Under the pieces are notes generated by a model. That model made no database searches. It was not told the DNA's origin and was given only the letters and a program-made list of their open reading frames with translations. A stretch of DNA of 64,000 bases from Roseivivax isoporae LMG 25204 (GTDB lineage: Bacteria > Pseudomonadota > Alphaproteobacteria > Rhodobacterales > Rhodobacteraceae): positions 144,643 to 208,642 of the forward strand of contig NZ_JAME01000003.1 in assembly GCF_000521865.1 (NCBI RefSeq). The letters run 5' to 3'. The translations under genes were made by a program, and so were the position numbers. This document shows, one piece after another, positions 63,747-64,000 of the stretch. How positions within the stretch are numbered: the first letter of the stretch is position 1; each line of letters begins with the position of its first letter.

Positions 63747-63974
63747 TCACTGAGTCGATAGAATTCTTTCTATTTCAGCCTCCCAACTTGGTGCAGGATT
63801 GTAGGACGACACCTCATCTGGAAAGTGCATCGTGAACGCTAGCCCTTCCGGCTGCACAAAGGTGCGCGATAGAAGTTCGCGATCAAGAATACGCATCGCT
63901 GGGTCGTCCACGCGGTAAAGACGCGGTGGGAAGCCGTGCGCGTAGCGGACTCCGTAGACACCCCAACCCTGCAT
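63747..63974 (-). CDS. Hypothetical protein, possibly incomplete at its start
   Basis: A 75-residue frame, MQGWGVYGVRYAHGFPPRL..., with less GC-biased codons than its neighbours. I do not recognise a family. AGAGGA lies just before the ATG at 63974, but the frame stays open to the window end, so the start may be outside. It is mainly polar with no membrane segment. Composition and position after tRNA-Ser suggest acquired DNA. Confidence 0.45.
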   Translation of the reverse strand: MQGWGVYGVRYAHGFPPRLYRVDDPAMRILDRELLSRTFVQPEGLAFTMHFPDEVSSYNPAPSWEAEIERILSTQ

Positions 63975-64000
63975 TTCCTCTGACCTGCTCCCTTTGGAGT

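Overview
This is a GC-rich chromosomal window from an alphaproteobacterium, most likely a member of the Rhodobacteraceae (Roseobacter-type). The support is the consistently high-GC codon use, the phaA/phaB pair, a solitary rpsD, the rpmH-rnpA-yidD ... yidC-MOSC-engB-argB block, a TAXI-type TRAP transporter with a DUF1850 gene, and a 'GGGCTCCGCCCCCGG...ATATTT' intergenic element of the kind common in that family. Genus and species cannot be fixed from the sequence alone.

Layout. 0-9.5 kb: housekeeping and storage genes. These are the end of ispE, a polyprenyl diphosphate synthase, a tRNA N6-adenine methyltransferase, an MhqO/MhqD-like pair, phaA-patatin-phaB for polyhydroxyalkanoate precursor synthesis, an EAL protein, and rpsD with its promoter and terminator. 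9.7-21.7 kb: the most distinctive region, a catabolic locus. On the minus strand it carries an enamidase-like amidohydrolase, an ornithine-cyclodeaminase-family protein, a LacI-type regulator and a PhnM-like protein whose metal ligands look lost. Divergently on the plus strand there is a tightly overlapping operon encoding a molybdenum hydroxylase (FAD subunit plus a fused 2Fe-2S/Mo subunit), a 6-hydroxynicotinate-reductase-like protein, a UPF0280/ApbE-like protein and two tandem DUF1185 proteins. Together this reads as hydroxylate, reduce, then hydrolytically open an N-heteroaromatic ring. Three related operator-like sequences overlap the predicted promoters and suggest control by the local LacI protein.

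21.7-49 kb: mostly core genes (ileS, hemH, argB, engB, yidC, ttcA, rpmH, rnpA, yidD, glutaredoxin, ComF), with a beta-helix protein, an MFS carrier with a MarR regulator, a GGDEF/EAL protein, a TVP38-flavoprotein pair and an orphan histidine kinase. tRNA-Arg(ACG) and tRNA-Cys(GCA) follow at 49.1-49.5 kb.

49.6-56.5 kb: a sugar/polyol ABC importer operon (binding protein, permease, ATPase, Gfo/Idh/MocA oxidoreductase, xylose-isomerase-like protein) divergent from a LacI repressor, with two textbook LacI-family operators between them. 56.7-63.3 kb: a TAXI-TRAP transporter operon followed by a DctB/DctD-like two-component system. The response regulator lacks GAFTGA and has a Gln in Walker B, and two matched dyads precede the transporter operon. 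63.3-64 kb: tRNA-Ser(GGA), after which base composition drops sharply and only a small unrecognised ORF is seen. This may be the edge of an integrated element.

Most operons show 1-8 base overlaps (ATGA/GTGA), which points to translational coupling. I saw no CRISPR array, insertion sequence or rRNA.
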